A DNA stretch of 64,000 nucleotides. Origin: SP5GCR1 sp965199685. GTDB taxonomy: Bacteria > Pseudomonadota > Gammaproteobacteria > Poriferisulfidales > Oxydemutatoraceae. The stretch spans positions 620,001 through 684,000 of the forward strand of contig OZ241323.1 of the NCBI GenBank assembly GCA_965199685.1, written 5' to 3'. Positions within the stretch are counted from its first letter, which is position 1, and each line of letters starts with the position of its first letter. Shown here piece after piece: positions 44,581-54,300 of this stretch. The notes under the pieces were generated by a model. The model saw only the letters and a list, made by a program, of their open reading frames with translations. It was not told the origin of the DNA and did no database searches. A program made the translations under genes and the position numbers.

Positions 44581-45477
44581 ATGGCACGAATTATGTTGCA
44601 CGACGATACGATAAAAAAACAACACGGTTTTACACTGATAGAAACCCTGATCACGGTTGCTATATTATCAATTTTGGTTTCTAGTTATGCGTCATTTAAG
44701 TTGGAAGCCGATATCAGCGAGCTAAACCAAAGACTCTCGGATGCACTGATTGAGGAGATTACGCTCATTGGTAATCAAGCGCAGACGGTTTATGCGCAAA
44801 CTGGTTTATGGCCGGACTATGCAGACCAATGCGTGAGTGCGCTTGCCGATACTACGATGCAAGAGTTGAGCTTAGATCAAAACTCACCATTTCCTGCGGT
44901 GCAGTATGCGCTGAGCTGCACCGATAGAATATTCACGATTAGTCTGGAGATGCCAGCGAGCTTAGAGACATGGGCATACTATATTGAGGCTAGAACGCCG
45001 AGTATCAGTAGCCCGTCGCTTTTGTCAAACGGTAATCAAAGGTTGACATCTAACTGGCTGCTGCCGGCAGACATCACCGTGTTCAAGCAACTATTAAACG
45101 ATTATTATAAGCTCGACGGCTCGCAAGCGATGACCGGCAATATGGACTTGGGGGGGCATAATATCGTTGACATAAATAAGGCACAAGGGAATGATTTTGA
45201 GCTAAGCCGAAAACATAGCTTGAGTAAAACAGTCGAAAACATACAGCTCGTTAGTGCTGGCGATACAATCACCAAACCTGATTGTACTGCACCGAAAATT
45301 TATATAACTTCAGCCAATATAGGGAATCCGTCCGGGCGACCAGTGACCTCTATACAATGGACGGCATCCGGCACCGGCACAGTATGGACTATAGAAAACA
45401 CACTGTCCGACGACCGAAGTTTTAGTAGCAACGATAAAAGTTTTTTAAGAGGTATTGCGCTCGTTAAATGTTCCTGA
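44581..45477 (+). CDS. PilV-like minor pilin / pilus tip protein
   Basis: The 298-aa prepilin-like protein has the leader KKQHG before FTLIETLITVAILSILVSSYA. Further on, YKLDGSQAMTGNMDLGGHNI (about 180-199) is the tip-adhesin signature of PilV proteins from R64-type pili, where the following region is rearranged by a shufflon. Here the region after it is about 100 aa with two Cys (KPDC, VKCS) and ends with TGA. A 34-bp palindrome and an IS follow within 175 bases. No recombinase (rci) or inverted sfx-like repeats are seen, so the tip appears fixed or the variable part has been lost. Confidence 0.75.
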   Translation: MARIMLHDDTIKKQHGFTLIETLITVAILSILVSSYASFKLEADISELNQRLSDALIEEITLIGNQAQTVYAQTGLWPDYADQCVSALADTTMQELSLDQNSPFPAVQYALSCTDRIFTISLEMPASLETWAYYIEARTPSISSPSLLSNGNQRLTSNWLLPADITVFKQLLNDYYKLDGSQAMTGNMDLGGHNIVDINKAQGNDFELSRKHSLSKTVENIQLVSAGDTITKPDCTAPKIYITSANIGNPSGRPVTSIQWTASGTGTVWTIENTLSDDRSFSSNDKSFLRGIALVKCS

Positions 45478-45516
45478 ATAATGCCAGATACATATTGGAC
45501 TCTTTAGAACCTAATA

Positions 45517-45550
45517 TTCCCGCTAGAAAAAGTACTTTTTCTAGCGGGAA
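45517..45550. repeat. 34-bp perfect palindrome between pilus operon and IS
   Basis: TTCCCGCTAGAAAAAGT is followed directly by its reverse complement ACTTTTTCTAGCGGGAA. The right half matches the left end of the IS as seen in the fragment at 5050-5232 (CTTTTCCTAGTGGGAAAATT). It can fold into a strong cruciform or end-of-operon hairpin. Confidence 0.9.
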
Positions 45551-46660
45551 AATCCCCAAAAAATCAAGCTAGACGACATGAAATATCAGCACCTCGGCTA
45601 TCGCATTAAAGGATTTTATAAAATAGCCTCTTTTTCTAATAAGTGGGAGGCTATGATGGCTACTGATGCTAAACAAAAACTTGAGGCTTTAGAGCTCTGG
45701 GAAAAACACGGTTTAATTGCGACGCTAGACTTTTATAAGGTGAGCCGTGCGACCCTATATCTGTGGAGAAAGCACTTTAATGAGTGCGGCGTGTCGGCTT
45801 TGCAGGATGCAAGTAAAGCACCTCACCAGCGTCGCCGTCGTAATTGGTCTACTCAAATCACTGGTGAGATTAGGCGACTGCGACACAGCTACCCGAATAT
45901 GGGTGCACCGAAGATTTATTACTTCTTAAAGCCGTGGTGTGAGCAACGAGGATTGAAGTGTCCGAAGCCTCGTACCATCGCACGATTGATTGCCGATGCA
46001 CCCGATAAAATGCGCTGCTCACCGCCGACCATCTCTGGCAGAACACGCAAAAGCAAGGCTGCTACACCACGCGCTCGTATCGCCAAAGGTGCTAAAGCCG
46101 AATTCCCCGGAGACTGCATGGCTATGGACACCATCCATTATTTCGTTGGTCAAACCCGCTATTATCTGTTTACTGCGATCGATCACTACAGCCGTTTCGC
46201 CATTGCCATCGCGTGCCCACGCGCCAATAGTAAAAATGCTGCGGCATTTGCAAAGTTGGTGCATGCGGTATTCCCTGGCAACATCTCTCAAGTACTGACC
46301 GATAACGGCAGTGAGTTTCAAGGAGACTTTGATGCGTATCTACAACAACACAACATTAAACACTGTTATACTTATCCTCGTTGCCCTAAAATGAATGCCA
46401 TAGACGAGAGATTTAACCGTACTATTCAAGAGGAGTTTGTGGCACATAATGTGGATATTCTGGAGGAAGATTTGGCACTGTTTAATGACGTATTATTTGA
46501 ATATCTTGGGCGGTATAACTTCAGAAGGCCGCACCAAAGCCTAGACTATAAAACACCGGTAAAACAGCTTGCTTCTTTTTGCCCCTATTTGTCTAATATG
46601 TCATGGCATCGTACAGTTCCTAGTCCTAAACGCAAAGCTGTGTTACAATGAGGCATTGCT
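45535..46660 (+). mobile_element. DDE-type insertion sequence (IS481/rve-like)
   Basis: One transposase gene with an end sequence at the left shared with the truncated copy at 5050-5232. The right boundary is uncertain: TCTAATATGTCATGGCATCG near 46597-46617 is the motif found singly at 8.1, 9.1 and 17.7 kb. I could not find a matching inverted end or a target duplication. Confidence 0.65.
45653..46651 (+). CDS. Integrase-core (rve) transposase
   Basis: 332 aa from ATG 45653, which has GGGAGG upstream (an in-frame ATG at 45578 would add 25 residues). A helix-turn-helix (KHGLIATLDFYKVSRATLYLW, DASKAPHQRRR) precedes MGAPKIYYFLK. The DDE core has D in MAMDTIHYFVG, D in VLTDNGSEFQG, and E 35 residues later in NAIDERFNRT. 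FRRPHQSLDYKTP closes the core. All catalytic residues are present, so it may be active. Confidence 0.88.
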   Translation: MMATDAKQKLEALELWEKHGLIATLDFYKVSRATLYLWRKHFNECGVSALQDASKAPHQRRRRNWSTQITGEIRRLRHSYPNMGAPKIYYFLKPWCEQRGLKCPKPRTIARLIADAPDKMRCSPPTISGRTRKSKAATPRARIAKGAKAEFPGDCMAMDTIHYFVGQTRYYLFTAIDHYSRFAIAIACPRANSKNAAAFAKLVHAVFPGNISQVLTDNGSEFQGDFDAYLQQHNIKHCYTYPRCPKMNAIDERFNRTIQEEFVAHNVDILEEDLALFNDVLFEYLGRYNFRRPHQSLDYKTPVKQLASFCPYLSNMSWHRTVPSPKRKAVLQ

Positions 46661-46732
46661 ATAGAATTTCTGGTTGCTGACAACAGCCAATGAAAGGCTA
46701 GAACAAAAACTAAAATCAATAGAGGAAAATAA

Positions 46733-46954
46733 ATGGCAAAAGCGGAAAATATACAAGAACCTTTTTTGAATGCGCTTAGAAAAGAAGGGACTCCTGTCTC
46801 GATCTATTTGGTGAACGGCATTAAGTTGCAAGGCAAAATAGAATCATACGACTCGTTTATTATTTTGTTAAAAAACGGCAGTTCACAAATAGTATATAAG
46901 CACGCTATTTCAACAATTGTTTCTGAGCATCCGGTTAATATAGAAAGACCATAA
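46733..46954 (+). CDS. hfq: RNA chaperone Hfq
   Basis: A 73-aa hexameric Sm-like protein that promotes pairing of small RNAs with mRNAs. Sm1: PVSIYLVNGIKLQGKIESYDSF; Sm2: the conserved YKHAISTIV. The C-terminal tail is very short (PVNIERP). ATG 46733 follows TAGAGGAAAATA. miaA, the usual upstream gene, is not present; an IS lies there instead. Confidence 0.97.
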   Translation: MAKAENIQEPFLNALRKEGTPVSIYLVNGIKLQGKIESYDSFIILLKNGSSQIVYKHAISTIVSEHPVNIERP

Positions 46955-46976
46955 CTATAGAGAGAGCGTGACGGTT

Positions 46977-47774
46977 ATGTGGCATGTGCAGGCAATTCCG
47001 GCATTTGCGGATAACTATCTATGGCTGCTAACGAGTGATGACAATAACCGCGCCGCAATCGTAGACCCTGGTGATGCCGTGCCGGTGTTAGAGGCACTTC
47101 AAAAAAATGCGCTTGAATTATCGGCAATTTTGATTACTCATCACCATGCCGACCATATTGGTGGTGTGAAAAAGCTCATAGAGCATTATCCGGAAGTACA
47201 AGTCTACGGTCCCAAGGACCCTCGCATTCCGATGGTTCAACATAGGGTGCGCGAACAATCTCGTTTCACGCTTGATTTTCTGGAAGCCTCTTTTGAGGTG
47301 ATGGAAGTGCCTGGTCATACAATGACGCATATCGCATACTATGCCGATGCCTCACACTCAGCAGTGCCACGATTATTTTGTGGTGATACGGTCTTTGCGT
47401 GCGGTTGCGGACGTTTGTTTGAAGGCACGCCACTGCAGATGCATGCATCGCTGAGTAAAATAAAAGCATTGCCGCCTACAACAGAAATCTATTGCGCACA
47501 TGAATACACGCTCGATAATATAGCATTTGCAAAATGGGTTGAACCTGATAATGCAAGTTTATTGGCACGCGAGCAAGAAGCAAGAGCACTCCGCAAGGCG
47601 GGGAAATACACGGTACCTTCCCAATTAGCCTACGAGTGCCAAACTAATCCTTTTCTGCGCTTTGATCAACCTGATGTCATAAAAGCGGCAGAACGTTACG
47701 CCGGTCAAGCCTTAAATACCGAAGCCGAGGTTTTCGGCGCGGTGCGCCACTGGAAAGATACCGAATTCGACTAA
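46977..47774 (+). CDS. gloB: Hydroxyacylglutathione hydrolase (glyoxalase II)
   Basis: It hydrolyses S-D-lactoylglutathione to D-lactate and glutathione. The 265-aa protein has the metal-binding THHHADHIGG (about 54-63), GHTMTHIAYYAD, the metal-bridging Asp in LFCGDTVFACGCGRLFEGT, the CAHEYTLDN region, and the C-terminal helical domain with NPFLR. ATG 46977 is chosen, as the IPAFADNYLW start aligns with relatives and GAGAG lies upstream; GTG 46968 is an alternative. It probably forms a unit with hfq. Confidence 0.94.
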   Translation: MWHVQAIPAFADNYLWLLTSDDNNRAAIVDPGDAVPVLEALQKNALELSAILITHHHADHIGGVKKLIEHYPEVQVYGPKDPRIPMVQHRVREQSRFTLDFLEASFEVMEVPGHTMTHIAYYADASHSAVPRLFCGDTVFACGCGRLFEGTPLQMHASLSKIKALPPTTEIYCAHEYTLDNIAFAKWVEPDNASLLAREQEARALRKAGKYTVPSQLAYECQTNPFLRFDQPDVIKAAERYAGQALNTEAEVFGAVRHWKDTEFD

Positions 47775-47794
47775 AAGGTATATCCGCTCATTCT

Positions 47795-47998
47795 CCCTCT
47801 GTGGAAGGGTGGCAGGCCTATGCATTTTGTAATACATGTGTTTAGCAATCATGCTGAGGTTCTGAACAGTGTCACGCCGATTGACCTACTGGATCAATCG
47901 GCGGTTCTATCTGACGGGGTGATGGCAGCGATTCTACACAATGTTACGCCGATTGTGCCACTGCAACAATCGGCGGCTCTATTTTTCAACAGCCGCTA
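47795..47998. repeat. Composite MITE-family element after gloB
   Basis: The left part has CTCTGTGGAAGGG, GGCAGGCC, the CATTTTGTAATACATGTGTT segment, and hairpin GATTGA-cctactgga-TCAATC with CGGCGGTTCTATCTGACGGG. The right part has GGGGTGATGGCAGCGATTCT, hairpin GATTGT-gccactgca-ACAATC, and CTCTATTTTTCAACAGCC as right end. It thus carries two different versions of the covarying hairpin in one element. Confidence 0.7.
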
Positions 47999-48323
47999 AC
48001 CTGAATTACTTTACAGAATATCGCATTGAATTTGCAAAACATTATTATATGGATATGTTATGAACTGGAGCCACCTATATCGGCATCAAAAATCACCATT
48101 AAATGCCTATAGTATAAATTAAATATAATGCTATAATAGATATTTTATATAGACGTATACAATGGCATTCTGCCATTTTTGGGATTACCTGAACATACAT
48201 TTATATCAGTGAAAATTTTTCGTGATTTAATTAAAAGTAACTTGATTATAAGGAGAATGCGGTATTTCGTAATGAAATACCTCATAACTAGCCTCTAAGT
48301 TTGTTGACGACCCTCCTCAGACA
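47999..48323 (+). promoter_or_regulatory. Leader of the giant GLUG gene
   Basis: AT-rich, with TATAAT-like boxes at 48124-48129 and 48132-48137. A terminator-like hairpin AATGGCA-ttc-TGCCATTTTT lies at 48161-48180, and a perfect hairpin GGTATTTC-gtaat-GAAATACC at 48261-48281. A 13-codon open frame (48257-48298) with AGGAG just before it spans that hairpin. No clear ribosome site precedes the giant gene's ATG. This could be an attenuation-type leader, but that is inference. Confidence 0.4.
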
Positions 48324-51300
48324 ATGAATGAAACAAGGCTAGTCCGATTTATATATATATTCTATCTAGTAGTTATAGGATTATTACAACCTGTATCAGC
48401 GCAAGATACCTTTCAGTGTAATTACACAACCGATATAGACCAAGACAACGACGGCTTGATAGAGCTATGCGATTTGGATGCGCTCAACGCAGTTCGTTAT
48501 CAGCTTGACGGCAGCGGTTATAGAGAAAGTTTTGGTGCAGTCAAAATCACTGCAGGGTGTCCTCAAAGTGGTTGTACTGGTTACGAGTTACGTGGTGATT
48601 TGGATTTCAATGCTGACGACAGCTACCGCAATATCACCAACAAAGAAGCATGGACTAGCGATCTAGGTTGGTTGCCCATAGGCGATCGGTTGAACTTCTT
48701 TGCTGCTAGGTTTGAAGGCAACGGTCATACCATAGCCAATCTGTATATCAACAGACCGTCGGATTATGTTGGTTTGTTCAAAGCGACGACAAAGCTAGCC
48801 AAAATCAGCGATTTGGTATTGTCGCAAATAAACATCAATGGGAATTCTTATGTCGGTAGTTTAGCCGGTCATAACGCTGGAGGTGTTGCTTATATCGGAG
48901 TGGAGGGCGGTCGCCTAATCGGTACGGGTAACCATGTAGGTGGGTTGTTTGGTAGCAACGAAGGTACGATACTCAACGGCGATGTGATGCTTGAGCGTAT
49001 AGAGGGTAGCGGTCATAGTCTTGGTGGTCTGGTAGGTTATAACGAGGGACATATCACCTATAGCGTTGCCGATGCGAGTTTATCGGGTGTCAACCAAGTT
49101 GGTGGCTTGGTTGGTCTTAATTTTGATGGTGTGCTGACAGACAGTCGTGCCGCTGGAAATGTGAAAGGGCGTGATTATATCGGTGGTTTAGTCGGTCTCA
49201 ATCGTGTCCGGATTAGTTCAAACCATGCCGAAGCTAAGGTGATAAGCGAAGGTTCGTATAGCGGTGGTTTGGTCGGTGCGAATCATCAAGGCGGTAGCAT
49301 AGCTGACAGTCGGGCGAGCGGTATGGTTTCGGGTAATCTTTATGCCGGCGGTTTAGTCGGATGGAACAAGGATAGTCAAATCACCAATAGTTTTACGGTT
49401 AGTCGCGTAGAAGGCAATAGCGATATAGGCGGTTTGGTCGGATGGAACGAGGATAGTCAAATAAGCAATACATACTCAAGTGGTTTTGTAACCGGCGTGC
49501 ATAGAGTCGGTGGCTTGATTGGTAGCAATAAAGGTATCGTTTCCGACAGTTTTGCAAACGGGCAGGTTGTAGCAAGCGGTGAGCATGTCGGTGGTTTGAT
49601 AGGCTGGAATTATGCACATCAAACAAGAGATGCCACTACGGTTCGTGTAATACACAGCTACTGGGATCGCGAGGCTGCCGAGATTTTAGTCAGTGCCGGT
49701 GGCAGTCCTCGAACTACTGCACAGCTAAAATCACCGACCACCTCTGGTCTACTAGGCGAGACCTTTGAACGATGGGATACGAGTGATTGGGAGTTCGGCA
49801 CCAACGAACAATATCCGATACTCAGACATAGCGAAGGTTCTAATAGAGGACTATTGCCAGATCAACACATCATGCTCTCAGGTCTGCTTGTTTTAGACGG
49901 ATTGACTTTGTCTCCGGCATTTAATCCACAAACCTTTGACTATCGTGTGTATCTAATAGACGACAGTGCAAGAGAAATAAGATTTAGTCCTACGATAGCG
50001 AATAGCACACAAACGATTAGTATTCTTAAAGATGAGGAGACCAGCTTGCCATCAGTTCAAAACGGCGAGACGGTACCAATCATTTTGAATATATCCCCCA
50101 AACCAACCTTGGTTACGATAGCGAGGCACTATCGGATCTGGGTAATACGTAATCCCGGCTTGGAAGCAACCATTAGTAGCGACCGTTCGGATTATAGAGT
50201 AAGCGAAGGTCAGCGTATTACATTCAATGTTTCCACTTCTGAACCGGATCTACAGCGAGTGCGTTATCGTTGGAGTCAAGTCTCACCGACACAACTCAAT
50301 TTATTGAAAGACTTAAATACTCGGCAAGCTCAACTAGCCATAGATATACCCGACGATTTTGTAGCCCAAGATGACGATGATACCTTTGTTGTGTTACAAG
50401 TGGAAGTTCGTGCCGGCGAGGCAGCTGCGGTTCGTAATACGACGATGACGGTTGTCAAAACAGACAGCGGTAACATAGGCACTCTAGTACCCCCGATCTA
50501 TAGTGAGAGTACTTTAACGGTGGCAGAAATAAACGAAGCCGATTTATCTATGGATCCCGATGGTGGTTTAGATCCTAGTAGCTTTCGCTATCAATGGCAG
50601 TACAAGCTACCGTCCGATTCAGCAATATGGCAGGATATTGAAGATGCAGTGCAAATGCGCTACGAGATACCTCGTTCATTATTGACAATTGATGATATCG
50701 GCTATCGTGTTTGGTTGGATTATCGCGATAATCAAGGCTATGATAACCGCGTTGTATCTGAGCCACTGATGGTTAGAAATGCCGGTCAAGAAGATGGCTT
50801 TAGCGATATTTATTACTTAGAAGATTTATATGCGATACGCAATCAATTAAACGGTAAATATGAATTAGTCCGTGATTTAGATTTCAATTTGGATGCAAGC
50901 TATCAAGACTCGGTCAATAAGGAGAAATGGACAGTAGCCGATTACGAGAATAGTGCAGACACTGGTTGGTTGCCTATAGGCAATTTTGCAAATCGTTTTT
51001 CAGGTATCTTTAAGGGTAACGGATATACGATATCTAATTTACAAATAAACAGAGACACTAGCGGGTATCAGGGTTTATTTGGATCTCTAGGATCCGGGTC
51101 GGTCGTCAGAGATGTCGGCTTGGTGAATGTGAGGGTAGAAGGCGAACGAATTGCCGGTGGGCTCGTAGGTTCTAATAGAGGAACCATCATCGGCAGTTAT
51201 GTGGTTGGTGAGGTTCATGGTCTCACAAATGACCTCTTTCAAGGGATTGTAGGTGGTTTAGTCGGCAATAATTTAGGTGTAATCATCAATAGCCATGCAA

Positions 51301-54300
51301 CTGGTAGAGTTCTAGGAAACAATTATATCGGTGGATTGGTAGGCTGGAATGCGGCGAATGCGCACATTATTAATAGCTATGCTAGTAGTGATGTTAGAGG
51401 AGATGCTAGCGTAGGTGGATTAGTCGGTATTAACCTAGGGGGTATCAATAACGGCTATGCAACCGGTCAAGTTAATGGGAATACAGATGTCAGTGGTCTA
51501 GTGGGTCGTATAGAAATGGATGAGGCGGGGATCGTTAACAGTTATGCGATTGGTAGTGTTTATGGCAATGATAGTTTAGGTGGTTTAACTCGTCGATACG
51601 CTGGGTCAATCATCGCAAGTTACTGGAATAGCGAGACCAGTATTGCTCAAGGCGGTGGTGGCATTGGAAAGACCACGGTACAGCTTCAATCACAAACTCC
51701 TACGATACCAGTAAATGGCATTTATAAAAATTGGGATAGTGCCGATTGGGATTTCGGCAACAGCGATCAGTATCCGATACTCAAATACGTGCCCGGACCC
51801 AGCGGTGATGCCTGCGGTCTGCTGGGATTGCCGCAATGCGGTGAGTTGATATCACCGCGCTTGCGCCACGGTTTGGTTAGCTTGGCAACAGTGGGTGGTG
51901 TTGCTCTATCACTCGAATTTGATGTTGAGGAGCTAAACCAAAGCGGTATTTATATCGGTACCCTGAGCAGTACCAACAACACGATAAGGTTGATTCCGAC
52001 GACGATAGAACCCACAGCGCATATTGGTTTCTACATCGGCGACGATGAGACCGCGTACGACGACATCCGTAGCGGCGAAACGAGTAAAGCAATCTCCTTG
52101 AAAGAAGACGATATCACGCGTATCCGCATGGAGGTGCAAGGAACCCGTACCGTGCACTATACGCTATACATCAATTATCAAAACACTGTTACCGATAGAG
52201 TCACGCTAATCAACTATTTGGAAGATTTGCGTGCGATATCGCATCAACCGGGAGGTTCTTATAAGTTAGTTAGGGATTTAGATTTTGCAGACAACGAGAG
52301 TTATCTGGATCAATTCAATAGGATTTTTTGGACGGTAGATGATTACGACGATGCTAACGATACTGGTTGGGTGCCTATAGGCAGCGAGTCGGAGCCTTTT
52401 GCCGGGAGCTTTGACGGCAACGGCTATACGATATCGGGTTTGCAGATAAACAGAGATGATGTCGACAATCAAGGTTTATTTGGTGTCACATCATCCGATG
52501 CACTGATAAGCAACATTGGTTTGTTGAACTTAAAAGTAGAAGGTCGCACAACGGTTGCCGGACTGGTCGGCATCAATCAAGGGCAAGTTGGTTATAGCTA
52601 TGTCGCCGGCAGTATTGAATCAAAGCTGGAAGGCCCTGCCGGCGGTCTAGTTGCGAGTAATGAGGGTGGAGATATTATCGGCAGTTATGCGATAAGCGAA
52701 GTTTCCGGTATCTCGCTGCTGGGTGGTTTGGTCGGAGATAACCGCGGCAGGATTATCAATAGTCATGCCGATAGTATCATAATGCCGGATTTGGGAAGCA
52801 CAACTTTTGGTGGTTTGGTGGGTCGTAATCGCAGGCTAATTGCCAATAGCTATGCAACGGGTAAGATTTTGGCAAGTGGCAACTCTATTATGGGTGGGCT
52901 GATCGGTTGGAATGATTCAAGGGTTATTAACGGTTATGCCTCGGTTAGTATTGCTGGAAGGGTAGCAGGTGGTTTGGTTGGATATAACATAGGTTCTATA
53001 AGAAATAGTTATGCGATTGGGGAACTGAAGAAGGGAGGCAGAACAGAAGGTAGTTTAGTCGGAAGCAATGAGGGTGCAATCGTTGCTAGCTATTGGAATA
53101 CCGACACCATTGCTGATCGAACCGTAGGCAACCTTGGGATTGGACAAAACACGATACAGCTTCAATCAGGCATCAGCCAATCATCGGATGCAAGCAGGGC
53201 TTATTATGAGTGGAGCGATAACGATTGGCACTTCGGTGGTATGGATCTATATCCGATACTCAAACATACTCCCGCAAGCGAAAGTGTTTTTGCGTGTGGT
53301 TCATCGGGAGTGCCGCAATGTGACGATTTGATATCACCAGGCTTGCGTTACGGCTTGCGTGGCTTGTCAGCAAGCGATGTTACTTTTCACCCACCAATTG
53401 ACATTGAAAGGTTCAATCAAAGCGGTGTTTATGTCGGTACGGTGTTTGGTGAACATCCGAGTATGCGTTTGATTCCGGTTGCGATGGAAACAACTGCCCG
53501 TATCAGCATTATAGGGATTGCGCGAGAAACCATAGATAGCCACGATACGAGTTCGCCAATTTCGCTGAAAAATGACCGGATAAATAAGGTTGTCGTTGAA
53601 GTAGAAGGTACGAAAACGGTCAGATATACGCTTTATCTGAACTACCTCTATCATAGGGTGATTGATGAAGACAACGACGGTCTCGTGGATATCAATTATT
53701 TGGAGGATTTGGATGCAATCCGCCATCAGTTGGACGGTAGTGGCTATAGGGCAGATGCCGAATCGATCAAGATTATCTTGGGTTGTCCAAGCGGAGGATG
53801 TAGCGGTTATGAATTGCTAAGGGATCTGTATTTTAACGATGCAGACAGTTATCGCGATGCTGAGACGAACATGGGTCGCTGGACTGGTGCCGGAGCTTGG
53901 CAGCCTATAGCAGGCACTTTTACCGGCACATTCCAAGGTAACAATAAAACGATTACTAATTTAAGAGTGAGAGGGAACGGAGGTCTTTTTGTAACCATAG
54001 TTAGCGATAGCGGTGCTACTTATATAGACGGTATCGGATTACTGGGTGTGGACATTAAAGGAAATGCAGTTGCCGGGATTGCCACATCATGTATGCAATG
54101 CATAATAAGCAATAGTTATGTAATAGGAAACATAGAAGGAAACACCGCTGCTGCTGGTTTGATAAATACTATTACTGCAACAAGCAGTGGGCGTGCACGG
54201 ATTAGCAACAGTTATTTCATCGGCAATCTTTCCATAGATGGTCGATCGGCAGTCACCGGAGGACTAGTCGGTGATGTAGATTCCGATTTAACTATCACCG

